In this document: positions 32,119-42,924 of the stretch, piece after piece | Numbering within the stretch: position 1 is the first letter of the stretch | Layout: each line of letters begins with the position of its first letter | DNA from: Euryodendron excelsum | Lineage: Eukaryota > Streptophyta > Magnoliopsida > Ericales > Pentaphylacaceae | Assembly: GCA_033060915.1 (NCBI GenBank) | Contig: CM065379.1 | Location: 28,202,318-28,266,317 of the forward strand | DNA: 64,000 nt | Reading direction: 5' to 3' | Notes under the pieces: model-generated | What the model was told of the DNA's origin: nothing | Seen by the model: the letters and a program-made list of their open reading frames with translations, nothing else | Database searches by the model: none | Position numbers and translations under genes: made by a program

Positions 32119-34663
32119 GCCTCCTATACACTCATACACTCCTCCATATACTCATACCCTAACCTTCAACCATCCTTGGAAGACTTGAAGAGCTGCCATC
32201 TAAGGCTTGAAGACAACCCTTGAAGACTGAAGAAGAAGATCAAGACGAAGATCGAAGATTGAAGACCGCACGGCGTGCAAATTAAAGAAGATACAAGGTA
32301 GGCTTTCTCTTTAATTTTCCGCACTTCCCCCCTCTCTCTTCTCTCTCCAACCCACTTGGGTTTTCTCTATTTTAATCCCCCATCTCTTTCCCCCCCTTTC
32401 TTTGCATGCTTGAAACAAGGGGACTCCCGGTCCATGTGTAGGATTAGACTATGGGAGAGTCACCGTGTCGGGGGCTTTCTTCTAGTCTAACCAAAGACCA
32501 CGTGGGTCCGACTCCCTTGATTATGTGGTGAAGCCTTAGCCTCGTATGTTCACGACCCCAAATTGCATTGTGCATATCATAGTCTTGCATCTTCCAAATT
32601 CGTTTTCAAAAAGTTGTTTTCAAAAATCGTTTTTAAACTTGTTTTCAAAATTGCATCAAAAGCTCTTTCTCAAAAACATGTTTTCAAAATCACAATCCTA
32701 GGGTGATTCTAGCCTTTCCATGGTTAGGGTTGCTTTAGGAAAGTGTTATATTGAAAGTGGCCTTTTGGTCTATATTTTCAAGCTTTGTTTTCAAAACCAC
32801 TTTCTTAAAGTGGTTCTAGCCCTCTTATGGCTAGAATCGTTTTAGGAAAGTGAGACGTTTTCATACTTTCCAAAAAGCTCTCTCTTGAAAAATCTCTTCC
32901 TAAAAATTCCTTTTTCAACATACTTTCCTAAAACTCTCCTCTCCAAAATGGTTTTCAAAAACTCCCTTTCAAAATCTCTTTTTCAAAATTCTCTTTTTCA
33001 ACTCCTTTCTAAAACTTTCTTTCCTCAAAATTCACTTTCTAAAAACACTCCCTAAAAATCTTTCTAAAAACTCTCCTCCCGGAATCTTCCTTCTAGAAAT
33101 TCCCCTATAGGATTTTCTTTCTAAACTCTATGTTTCCAAAAACATGCTTTCAAAAAAACTCCTCCCTAAGGTTCCCTTCTAGAAAACCTTCATTTCCAAA
33201 AATGCGTTTTCCAAAAAAAAAACTCTTTCCTTAGAGTCCAAACCAAACCCTAGAACCCACAATTAGGAAACCCTAGTTTTCTTTCCAAAAACATGATTTT
33301 CAAACTTTGCCCCAAACCTAGGTTTCCAAAATCTTTTGTTTTCTATATCAAAACTATACATGTTTTCAAAACCTATCTTCTACGTTAAAATTCTACACTT
33401 TCAAATCTAGGGTTTCTAAAACCTCCCTTTCCAAATCCTTGCCAAATCAAATCTTTCCTTTAGGAAACAAAATCAAACATTTGCTTTAGGAAACCAAATC
33501 CAATCTCCCCGTTTGGGAAACTAGATCCTATCCTCCGTTTTTGGAAACGAAATCAAACATTTCCTTTTAGAAACAAAATCCAATCCTTTCCCTAATCTGA
33601 CTTTTTTTCCTTAATTCAAATCCTTCCTAAACTTCCACTTTCCCAAACCCTAAGTTTCCAAAAACTTGAACATAAAAATCTTTCCTAATTCAACCCTTTC
33701 CTAATTCAACCCCCTTTCCAAATCTTAACTTTCTAAATTCATGCTTTTAAACCTTTCCTAAATTCAAACCTTTCTTAATTTCAAGATTTTCTAAAACTCT
33801 AAAACTTTCTAAAATCTTAAATATTTCTAAACTCTAAAACTTTCTAAATCATAAACTTTCCAAATTTCAAATCTTTTCAAATCCAAAGTTTCCTAAATTT
33901 AAAACTTTCTTAAGTTAAATCTTTCTAAACTTCCAAGCTTTCTAAATTCTAAATCTTTCCAAAACTTCAACATCTTTCCAAATCCAAAACTTTCCTATTT
34001 TCAAAACTTCCTTATTTTCAAAACCTTTATTAAAATGGAGCTTTCTTAATTCAAAACTTTCTAAACTCAAAGCTTTCTTAATTCAAAACTTTCCCTTTCT
34101 TAATTCAAACATTTCCTAAACTGAAAACTTTCCTTTTTCAAACCTTTCCTAAAACGAAACTTTCTTATTTTCAAAACTTCCTTGTTTTCAAAGCTTTCCA
34201 AATTCAAAACTTCCCTTTTTCAAAAAATTTCTAAATTCAAAACTTTCCAATTTTCAAAACTTTCCAAATTTTCAGAACTTTCCAATTTTCAAACTTTCTT
34301 AAATTCAGAACTTTCCTAAAGTGAAAACCTTTCCTAATTTTAAAACTTTCCAAAAATGAAACTTTCCTAATGTCGAAACTTTCCTAATTCGAAACTTTCC
34401 TAAATCGAACATTTCCTAGTTCGAACATTTCCTAAATCCAACCTTTCCTAATCTCCTAAACCTTCCAAGTCGAGTCAGGCCTTTCATAAGTCTAGGTTTC
34501 CTAAACCTCCATCTTTCCAAAACCAAGTTTTTCCAAAATCAATCTCTTCAAATCAAAGTCCAATCTTCTTCTCAATTTCAATCTCCAATCTTCTTTTCTA
34601 AGTTCAAATCAAATCCAAATTCCAATTCAATCTCTTTCTTCCAATCAACTCTTCTCTTTTCAA

Positions 34664-34750
34664 TCGGACTCCGGTCCGAACTACGATTGACCTGATTCCC
34701 CCAAAGGGATACGTAGGCAACCTTCATAGGTGCGGTCACAATACTGTTCA
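34664..34750 (+). other. Conserved hairpin block late in the LTR
   Basis: TCGGAC-TCCG-GTCCGA (34664-34679) is a perfect 6-bp stem with a 4-nt loop. It is followed by CTACGATTGACCTGATTCCC, CCAAAGGGATACGTAGGCAA and a GTGCGGTCACA word. The block stands out as conserved inside an otherwise drifting CT-rich tract. Other copies: 1239-1325 (perfect stem), 6220-6295 (stem lost), 12163-12250 (stem TCGAAC/GTTCGA, a matched change), about 23940-24020, about 39728-39800, 54285-54315 (partial), and reversed at 13862-13935 and 24760-24831 (perfect stem). Being inside the transcribed region, it could act as RNA. Confidence 0.6.
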
Positions 34751-35473
34751 AACTTTCAATTCCACCCTCATGGGTGTGGTTTTCAAAATCTTCTCAAATC
34801 TCAAATTTCAATTTCAAAATTTATATTTTCAAATTCCTATTTTCAAGTTTTCAAGCTTTTCAATTTCAATTCTATTTCTTTAAATCTCTTTCAAATCAAA
34901 TCCAACTTCTTTTCAAATCTATCTTTTCATTCTCTTATCTTGCACTTGCATATCATGCATCATAGTTTTCAAACATTGTTTTTCAAAGTGAATAGGGTTG
35001 TCCATTAGTTAATTAATGGCTTTCATAGGTGAATCTAGGGTAGATTGACATGTAGGTACCGAAAGGGCGGGGTAGGGTGATAGCTTAGTGCGTCTTCCCT
35101 ACACGTAACCAACCTCCGAACTTAAAATCACTGTTTTCGAAGACCAAAAAGGAGTTATTTTTCTAAAAAGGGCTAAACGTTTTCCAAAGGTTGCCAAACA
35201 ACCTGTTTTCCTAAAAACTCTCTCTTGAGGAGGTATTTTCAAAAACCTTTTTCCAAAAACCCTAAGTGTAGTCTTCGGATTACTCTCAGTTTTAGGTGAC
35301 CTAACTCACCTTAATCAAGTTAGGTGGCGACTCCGAATCTTTTTCAAAAGCCCTTTATTCAAACCTAGTCGCACTCATTCTTTTAGGAGGGTGAGTTCTA
35401 ACGAGAGAGTACAGCATTTTTCCTGCTTGGGTGAGTATTCCTCGGGCGCGAAAAATCTGGGCGCGACATATAG

Positions 35474-35707
35474 GCCTTGATTTTGAAATAGCTTTTGGGA
35501 GGACAAATTAGGGGACCTTAGGAATTGATTTTGAAAATGAACTTTTGTAGGAAAAAGTGAAGAAACCTTTTTGAGAATTGATTTTTAGTAGACTATGTGA
35601 AGACATATGTCATTCATTCTTTTCCTTACCTCTTGTCCTTTTGAACTGTACCTACCATATGTTGATGTCCTTACCTTGATTTAACTTTCAGGATGGCTGA
35701 TACAAGT
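35474..35707 (+). pseudogene. PMD-like antisense gene: intron end and start codon, cut by an LTR
   Basis: After L5 the intron of the L3 element resumes and ends at a pyrimidine-rich acceptor, TTGATTTAACTTTCAG (35676-35691). One base later comes ATG GCT GAT ACA AGT (35693-35707), the same spacing as CAG-G-ATG-TCG-GAT at 3929-3939. The gene is then interrupted at 35708 by the E1 5' LTR, so only five codons remain. Identity is by position and match to the first copy. Confidence 0.6.
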
Positions 35708-36689
35708 TGTAAGCACTCCATTTTTGCCCACTCAGCAATCTCCAGCCTGACCGGACCCAGTTCTCAAACATCACAATACATGCACCCCAAGACGGGCCTT
35801 TCAAACTCCATTCCAGTCAATTAGTCGATTCTCGGGCCCAACTGAAGCCATAAAAATCACTCTAGGCAGCTTTCCGGGACCGGGAGGTCTCAAGAACCAA
35901 TTCCATCCATGATAGCTTCTTGAGATCGGGCGATCTCGGGGACCAACACCGTATCAAATTCTAGAAGGTTCACTTCCAGCACCTACTAGCCCGCCAATGT
36001 AGAATGTCCGTCATTTGGCGGTTATCCGAAACCAGGCGTTCTTTGAGACCAACACCACCTGCATAGGAAGCTTTCTAGGACCAATTGTTCTCAGGAACCA
36101 ACACCACCACACAGGTAGTTCTATGAGGCCGGGCAGTCTCAAGGACAAACACCGCATAGTTAGTTTTTTGAGGTCGAGTGGTCTCGGGAATCAACACCTA
36201 GGTTAACACTGGCACCTACTAGCCCGACTTGGTAAAAAATGACCAAACTTGCCCCTTGGGCCTCTAGGCACATTTTGAGAAAGTTCAAAATCTCTCAAAA
36301 TGGTAAGTCCACCCTTCCAAAGTGCTATTAAGCATTTAGGCATACTACATGGGCCATCCCGTCAAATTTCGGTCCCATTCCAGCTAACTCTGGTCAAAAT
36401 GACCGTTTTACCCCTAAACACCCCTACACTGCACAAATCCCACCAAACAGTGAAAGACTCCCTCGGGATCATCCCTGAATGACTCGACGCGCTTAGTATG
36501 GCAGTCCAATCCATTCCTAATCACTTTCAATCGAACCCGGTCAAAATGACCATTTCGCCCCTGGCAACCCGAGCGCACCTCGAAAACAACACCGGTCTTA
36601 GGATATTAAACAGCGGGTCTTGACATACACCCTTGTTTAACCTAAGGAGGACCTTACAACACTAAATACCCCCAACTCGATAAAAGTTC

Positions 36690-37135
36690 CCTAGAGTGTC
36701 TCGTAGACGTTCCACCAAAATTGCCTTTTCTCCAAATTCCTTGGTTATAACAGACCATCAAATGACTTGAGAAATGTGTAAACCAGAGAATTCTTGAAAG
36801 CTCGTTCACAAGTCTTTCTATCGATATGGCTCGATCAGATAGATCGCTTCCCAACGCTCCTCATCGTGTGGTTTGAAAACTACTACTTTCGGCAACCCCT
36901 GGAGTGTCTCACAGACGCTCCGCCAAGGTTAACTTTTTCCCCAATTCCCTGAGTAAAACGCACTATCAAACGACTTGAGAAATGCATAAATTAAGAAATT
37001 TCCAAAAGGATTTCTAAAGTACTTTCCATCGGTACGATTTGATTGGAAAGGTCGCTTCCCGAAGGCCCCGATCATGCAACACAAAAATAGATACTTTCGA
37101 ACCCCCGCGGAGCGTATCACAGACACTCCGCAGAG
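36690..37135 (+). repeat. 208-bp tandem repeat in U3 of the E1 LTR (about 2.2 units)
   Basis: The word TNTCNYAGACGYTCC recurs at 36699, 36907 and 37115, exactly 208 bp apart each time. AACGACTTGAGAAATGYRTAAA-like and GGTCGCTTCCC-like stretches lie between. It replaces the 157-bp repeat seen in L5. Confidence 0.75.
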
Positions 37136-37467
37136 ATGCTATTTTACACACACTTCCCAGGACGATATCTCACACTTTCGAACACCATTTGAACTTTTCA
37201 AAAACATGAAAGTTCACAAGAAATCCTAGAAGAACACCCTGGGTGCAACCAATTCCTCTGAAGCCTTTCCAGTTGGCTCAATTATTGAAGTAAAGTTTAA
37301 AGGAACACTTCCGGTGATGGAGCGTATGCTAGATGCACCCAGATTTTGATTAAATCGACCAAAGTTCAATCAACCGTCAGGATTTAGCTAGTACAATGGG
37401 TGCCACATAGCATTCTGGCAATGGAATAGTACTGGCACTACATGCGCCAGGTCTCTCCCAAGTTGTC

Positions 37468-37475
37468 TATAAATA
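37468..37475 (+). promoter_or_regulatory. TATA box of the E1 5' LTR
   Basis: TATAAATA in the context TTGTC-TATAAATA-TAGGCCTCC, matching the L5 and L6 promoters. A CACC- and CCCTA-rich leader follows (about 37580-37690), but the AAACCCTA telo-boxes are degraded. Confidence 0.65.
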
Positions 37476-38882
37476 TAGGCCTCCCCTTTTGCATATTCTA
37501 GAAGAGAAAATTGATGTGAAGCTCTGCTGAAACTGCTACAAAATCTCGAATTTCTATATACATCCCACTCCTCCAACACTTAGGCTAGATTCCACCTTCC
37601 CCTAACCCATACACTTCACCCACATAGCCCTAGACACCATAGAACTCCACCTTCCAACCCCTCAAGCACACTTGAAGCCCTCATAGCTCACATCTAAGCA
37701 TCCATAGAAGATTGTAAGTGTATTGAAGGCAAAAGGTGGTATTACTTTTATGTTTTTGTGTTCCCCCACTCTTCTCTTCTCCCTCCTAGCCTACTTAGGC
37801 TATTCTCTATTTTAATCCCCATCTTCAAGCCCCCTTTCTTGCATGCTTGAAGCAAGAGGGCGCTTGGATCATGCCTAGAGGAAAGTTAGTGAGAGCCACC
37901 GTGTAGGGAGATCTCTCACTAGCCTACTTTAAGATTGTATGGCTTTGGAGCCCCTTTATTATGTGGTGTAACCTAAAGCCTTGTATGTATTCATGACTCC
38001 CTTGCATATTGCTATGTTGTTCAAGTCTTGTGTGCTTGGCTTTATTTCTATGTTCATAACCATGTTTTACAAAACTTACATTGTTCTTATTTTCATGCCA
38101 TTTTCAAGCTCAATGTTCCTTTTGAAATGGTTCTAAGAGTTGGTCCCTTAGAGTTTAGGATGAGACCTTAGAAATCATGCCTTAGAAAATACCCCATTAA
38201 CCCCTAACTCACACCTTTGCATCTTTGCATTCCAACTTCAATAAAAATGATTTTCAAACTCTCTAATTTGCAAGGTTTCTATTCTCTCAAGTTTAATGGC
38301 TTAAATGGCCTCGTGGAACCCTCTCTTGAGTGGTCTCCCTTTTATATTGGCCATAGGAGCTCTAAATTGTTAGAATAGTTTCCTTCTCTTTTATTCTCGC
38401 ACAAAAGTGATTTTCAAACTCTTTGATTTCTAAGATTTTTATTCTCTCAAGGTTAGTGGTTGGAATGGCCCCATAGAACTCTCTCTTAAGTGGTTTCTCT
38501 TTACATTGGCCATAAGAACCTTAACTTTTTAGAATGGTTCCCTTTGGAAAATGGTTTTCAAAATCTTTTTCTCAAAAATGGCTTTTGAAAATTCATCCTC
38601 TCCATCTTTGTATCAAAAGTGGTTTTCCAAAGGTTGTCACCATTGTGTTGATTCTTGAAATCCATACTCTTGTCAAGATAAAGGTTATAATGGTCTCAAG
38701 GAAATCTTCTTTGGAATGGATTTCAAACACCAACCTTATAAATCATACTTTTGGTTGGAGTCAAATTTTCATGGAAATAATATTCAAAAAGGTTGTCTAC
38801 CAAAGTCATTTGCATAACATGGTTTGTTTTTCAACACTCTTTCCAAAAATGCATTAAACCACCTTTTAAAACCATCTTCCAA

Positions 38883-39080
38883 TTCAACCTGAGGTTAACT
38901 TGACCCTAGTTGTCCAACCCTAGGTTAACTTGACCCTAGTTGTCTAACCCTATGTTAACTTGACCCTAGTTGTCCAACCCTCGATTAACTTGACCCGAGT
39001 TAGGTAACCCTAGGTCACCTCAACCCTAGGTTAACCTAACCCAAGTTAGTTAACCTTAGGTCACCCCTAACCTTAGGCCA
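38883..39080 (+). repeat. 30-bp minisatellite in the E1 LTR
   Basis: GGTTAACTTGACCCTAGTTG is repeated with exact 30-bp spacing at about 38893, 38923, 38953 and 38983, then decays into AACCCTAGGTCACC variants to about 39080. It lies in the transcribed part of the LTR, where other copies have ordinary CT-rich sequence. Confidence 0.88.
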
Positions 39081-40262
39081 ACACAACCTACGTTAATATA
39101 CTTCAAAGTTCTAACTCATGAACCCCTATTAAATGATCTTTCTATTTCAGACTATTCTCATAACCCATTTTTTCAAAACTTCCTACTCTCTTGAGATGTC
39201 AAAAACCAACTCCATAACTTTTTTTAAATACTCCTACACTCTATCTTTAAAAACGTCTTCAAAAACTCACAATCCAAAGGTGTCCCTACCCCTTCTGTGG
39301 TTAAGGATTCCAAAGGAAGGTGATATATCAAGAACAACCCTCGAGCTTGTCCATATTAGAGTTCCAAAGGAGTAGGTGTTTTCAAAAACCCTTTTATAAA
39401 CATTTCAAAAACCAATCTACTTAAACACTCTAAAATCATGCCTCCAAGGTTTTCAAAACAATACTTTAAAACACTTTCAAAATTCTCTTGAGTTATTTCA
39501 AAAGCACTTCCAAAACTCTCTTGAGTTGTTCCAAATACATTTCAAAACATTTCAAAACCCCCTTTCAAAAGTTCCAAAGTTCTATTTCAATACACTCCAC
39601 TACCCGATTTCAAATCAAAACTCTCAAGTTATCTCTTTCCAAGGACCTCAAAGTGTCTTCAAACTTTCCAAAGACCCCAAAACATCTTCAAATATTCCAA
39701 AAGCCCTAATGCACCTACTTTCCATCGGGTTCTTGCCTGAACTACGAATGACCTGATTCTCACCAAATGAGATATGTTGGCAACCTAAAATGGTATGGTC
39801 ATAACTTCTATTCCAACCCCAATCCCCTTTTCAAAAGTTTCTATCTCAAATCCCTTCAAAACTCCCATGTTTTCAAACTTCTTCCAAAACTTGCATCATG
39901 AATCATTCATCCGAAAAGTGATGACTAAACCACGTTTTCAAAATTCTAAAGTGGATATTAAGTGGATAATAGTAACTGGTTTTTCTAGTGAGTGAACAAA
40001 GGGTGATTAGACATGTAGGTATCGAAAGGGCGGGGTAAGGTGATGATCTTAGGATATCTTCTCTACACGTAACCAACCCCCTGACCATAGATTTATGTTT
40101 TTGAATGACCAAAGTGGAGTTACTTTCGAAAAAGGGCTTAAAACTTTGTAAAGGTTGCCAAACAACCTATTTTCTCAAAAACTCTCTCTCTCTCGAGTTT
40201 TTCAAACCCTTTTTAAAAAACTTATAGTTTAATCTTCGGATTAACACTTAGTTTTAAGTAAC

Positions 40263-40956
40263 CTAACACTTTTCAAACGATTTCCAAATTGGTGTCATCA
40301 CTTGCATTCACTGCTTACATTCATGCTCTTACATTAACCATCCATTTTACCTTGCATTAAGTTTTTCAAAAAGTTACTAACTCTTTGCATTTTTCTTTTG
40401 TAGGTGGACCTTTGTTCACATTTTATTTCATACCTTATTTATTGCCATGTATGTGAATGAATGAACAGGATGTGATGTGTGTTGTTGGGTCTTTTCCTCC
40501 ATTTTCTAAAACTCCGCACACACTTGGTGTGCTACTTGCATTTGCATTTTGCAGACATTACCTGGTTACTACCCTTCTAGATAGAAGGGGGAACAATATA
40601 TTGATTGTGGGTGGATGCTGTGTCAGTTTCTCAGCTTATGGTCTCTTAATAGTTCCCCCACTCGAACCACCAACCAAAGATGGAGTTCACCCTTTCGGGG
40701 GTGGACGCTGGAGGTTTGAAGGTTGGGGAACTGAGCTTTTTAGGCAGCATTAGTAAACCCCCAACCTCATGCTCATGTAGCACCCCATGCATAGCTGAAC
40801 CGTTGTCAGATTTAGGACACACGCGTCAGTTTCAAAACCAAAGAGGAAAGGGCGATCACCTTTTTTTTTTATATATTTCGTTCAATTCTTATTGTTATGC
40901 TATTTAATTCTTGCCGTTTTATTATGTATACGTCTTCTCGCATTGTAACTACTCCT
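40263..40956 (+). mobile_element. E1 leader, first part
   Basis: Non-coding leader matching E0 at about 7030-7690. Shared marks: TCATCACTTGCATTCA; TTTTTCTTTTGTAG/GTGGACC (acceptor-like, about 40403/40404); GTTGTTGGGTC; the GGTGGATGC..CAGTTTCTCA stretch; and CATGCATAGCTGAACC. It is cut at 40956 by solo LTR L6 and resumes at 55101. Apparent frames (40457-40753) are not conserved as protein between E0 and E1. Confidence 0.75.
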
Positions 40957-41651
40957 TGTAATCACCTTATTTTTGCCCGCTTAGCAGTCTCCAGTTCATC
41001 TAGAGTTGAGTTCAGGTCAATATGGACATATTCCGATTTAAAACACCATTCCAAGTCTAATCCCATCAATCAATCACTTCACAGGCTCATTGGGCCCAAG
41101 TAAAGGCAAAATGAGCAAAATGCACTTGGGGGCATTGTTCGGTCCAATTCTAGTGGGCATGTCTTTTCGAAGATAGTAAGTCCCCGTTTTTCCAATTCCA
41201 ATTCCAATTAAATCAGGCACACCTTTCGAGATAGTTGATTCGTCAAAGTGGTAAGTCAATCCTATTTGGCACGTTTTTTAGAGAACTCTTCGGAATGGTA
41301 AGTCCCTTTAAACCTGTTGACCGGGATGAGACCCCAAGTCCCCTAGATGGTAGAACGGTACACCTTTGGCACCTACTAACCCGCCAATGAAGAAATGTCC
41401 GTTTTGGCACGCCTTCTGAGAAAGTTGATTCCTCAGGCGCTAAGTCCACCTAGCACCTTCCCGAGATTAGGTAGTCTTTAGAATGATCGCGACCTATTAG
41501 AGTAACGAAAATTCTCGTAAACATCGCAACTGTCAGAGTGGCGAAAACACTCACAAACAGGTCGATATAGGAAATTGCCAACAAACCCCCATATCATCGG
41601 ACCACCGTTAGAGTGATAGAAATACTAAAAACCCAGGTTAACACCAATGCC
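40957..41651 (+). mobile_element. Solo LTR L6 (family A), 5' segment
   Basis: Starts TGTAATCACC with the family opening (TTTTTGCCCGCTTAGCAGTC). Preceded by CTCCT (40952-40956); the far end at 55100 is followed by CTCAT (55101-55105), a 5-bp duplication with one change. Joining the flanks restores E1 leader that matches E0 near 7680, so L6 is a solo LTR. It is split after CCAATGCCTG by the Athila-like element. Total LTR length without it is 4.61 kb. Confidence 0.85.
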
Positions 41652-42924
41652 TGTGGTGTGCTATCGCGGGCCCCAAAAAATAAAACTAATATCCCAAAAA
41701 CAAAGATGTAGTAGTGTGAGTAAGGATCGTTCCCACGGAGAGTGTTCAATCTAGTTTTATACTATGTGAAGTTTGATGGAGGGTTTTGGATATAATGAAA
41801 ACTAATTTAATAATAACTAACTACGGACTAATTCAGATTAAAGTATTGAAATTAATCAAAAGAACAAACCTTGGTCTGGGTCAACATCCACCATCGGAAT
41901 AATATATCTGATCATCGATGTAAGCATATCAATTCACACATTGAATATTCATCGTCGGAATTATTTTCCTATCTCTCCTTAGTCATAGCTAATCAGAAAC
42001 AAGCGATTTGATTAACCCTAACTATTAAACAACCCAGGATAAGCACACAAGGTTTAATCAAATAGTAGCCTTAAGAATTAGAGAAATCGATGAAACTAAA
42101 TAACACAAGCACATGTGGTTGCATTTAATTTAGTTGAACGTCCTTCCTATGATCTAACAATTCCTGACGCAGTAATCCATTAAATCTTAGTTGCTTCATA
42201 AATTAGAGAAATCAAACAATTATGGATTTGATATCTAATCCAACAGTAGATTGCAATGATTAATAAACTAGTAGGCCTCCAAGCGATTAAACAAGTCAAT
42301 CATGAAAATAGGCACAGAAGAACATCTGATACTCAAAGCATATATTGAATAATGAAAACAAATTAGATCTCACAGTTTATTATTAATTCCGAGGTTTTTG
42401 TCTCCTTTGACCAAGATTAAGAGTTTAGCCACACAAGGCCATGAAAACAACTAAAAAATAACCTAGAATAATACGAAACACGTCAACAACCCTAAAAACA
42501 AAATAGTCCCAGCTTTTATAGGCTTTTGAAATTCTGCAACTGTGCAAGACCGTTCGAATGCCCTTACCACCGTTCGAACGCATCGGACTACCGTTCGAAC
42601 AGTACATCAAACGCACTTCAAACAGTTAAAATTGCTCTCTATATACTTCGAATGCTCTTCGAACCTGAATTTGACGTGAATTCATCTTACGTACCGTTCA
42701 AATGCGTCTACTACCATTCAAATGCCTCTTGGGACCGTTTGAGCGCTCTTCGAACGCTGCTTCTAATCTTGCTCGAATTTGCCACTTTTAAACTAGGATT
42801 CTCTTTTTGGGCATTCCATAGCACCCTAAGTCAAAATATAAGAATAGAAAGTATCTTTAGGCACCAAATAAGTGTAAAAGATTACACATTAACGGAGAAA
42901 AATATGACATTTGCCTTTTTATCA
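41652..42924 (-). mobile_element. 3' LTR of the Athila-like element
   Basis: Plus-strand ends TGGTGTGCTATCGCGGG and TTTTTATCA. On the minus strand the TATA box TATAAAAG is at 42513-42520. Upstream of it (42541-42780) lies an array of palindromic GTTCGAAC-type words. The GTAAGGATCGTTCCCACGGA block near 41718 is shared with the other LTR (49986). Confidence 0.88.
42513..42780 (-). promoter_or_regulatory. LTR promoter with a TTCGAA palindrome array (Athila-like element)
   Basis: TATAAAAG (42513-42520 on the minus strand). Upstream on that strand (42541-42780) GTTCGAAC or one-base variants recur roughly every 15-30 bp, for example ACCGTTCGAACGC near 42571 and 42592. The same array is kept in the other LTR (50815-51010, TATA at 50778-50785). 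Clustering and conservation suggest a U3 regulatory array; the factor is unknown. Confidence 0.6.

Larger units (their letters stand above)
30224..35468 (+). mobile_element. Solo LTR L5 (family A), complete, 5.25 kb
   Basis: TGTAAGCACCCC at 30224 and GGGCGCGACA ending at 35468, flanked by perfect 5-bp duplications TATAG (30219-30223 and 35469-35473). No PBS or PPT is adjacent, so it is a solo LTR. Order inside: conserved opening; U3 palindrome array (30461-31035); 157-bp repeats (about 31120-31640); paired GGCGCC arms (31860-31958); TATA (31974); telo-boxes (32066-32118); donor-like ACAAG/GTAGGC (32297/32298); TTGCATGCTTGAAAC; long CT-rich tract (about 32870-34650); hairpin block (34664-34750); terminal blocks. 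It has the best-preserved U3 of the set and is probably the youngest family-A insertion here. Confidence 0.93.
35708..40262 (+). mobile_element. 5' LTR of element E1 (family A), 3' end deleted
   Basis: Starts TGTAAGCACTCC at 35708. Its U3 differs from the others: phrases of about 50-70 bp around GGTCTCGGGAACCAACACC (35870-36200) and a 208-bp repeat (36690-37130). TATA at 37468; TTGCATGCTTGAAGCAAG near 37840; a 30-bp minisatellite at 38883-39080; hairpin block near 39728. It reaches the AACCTAAC word at about 40260. The last about 230 bp of LTR, the PBS and about 120 bp of leader are then missing, and E1 leader begins directly. Confidence 0.75.

Noticed and set aside
24106..35468. L3 and L5 as the two LTRs of one element
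   Set aside because: They are in opposite orientation, and L5 has its own perfect TATAG duplications.
38883..39080. Interstitial telomere repeat
   Set aside because: The unit is 30 bp with only partial CCCTAG words; there is no run of CCCTAAA.
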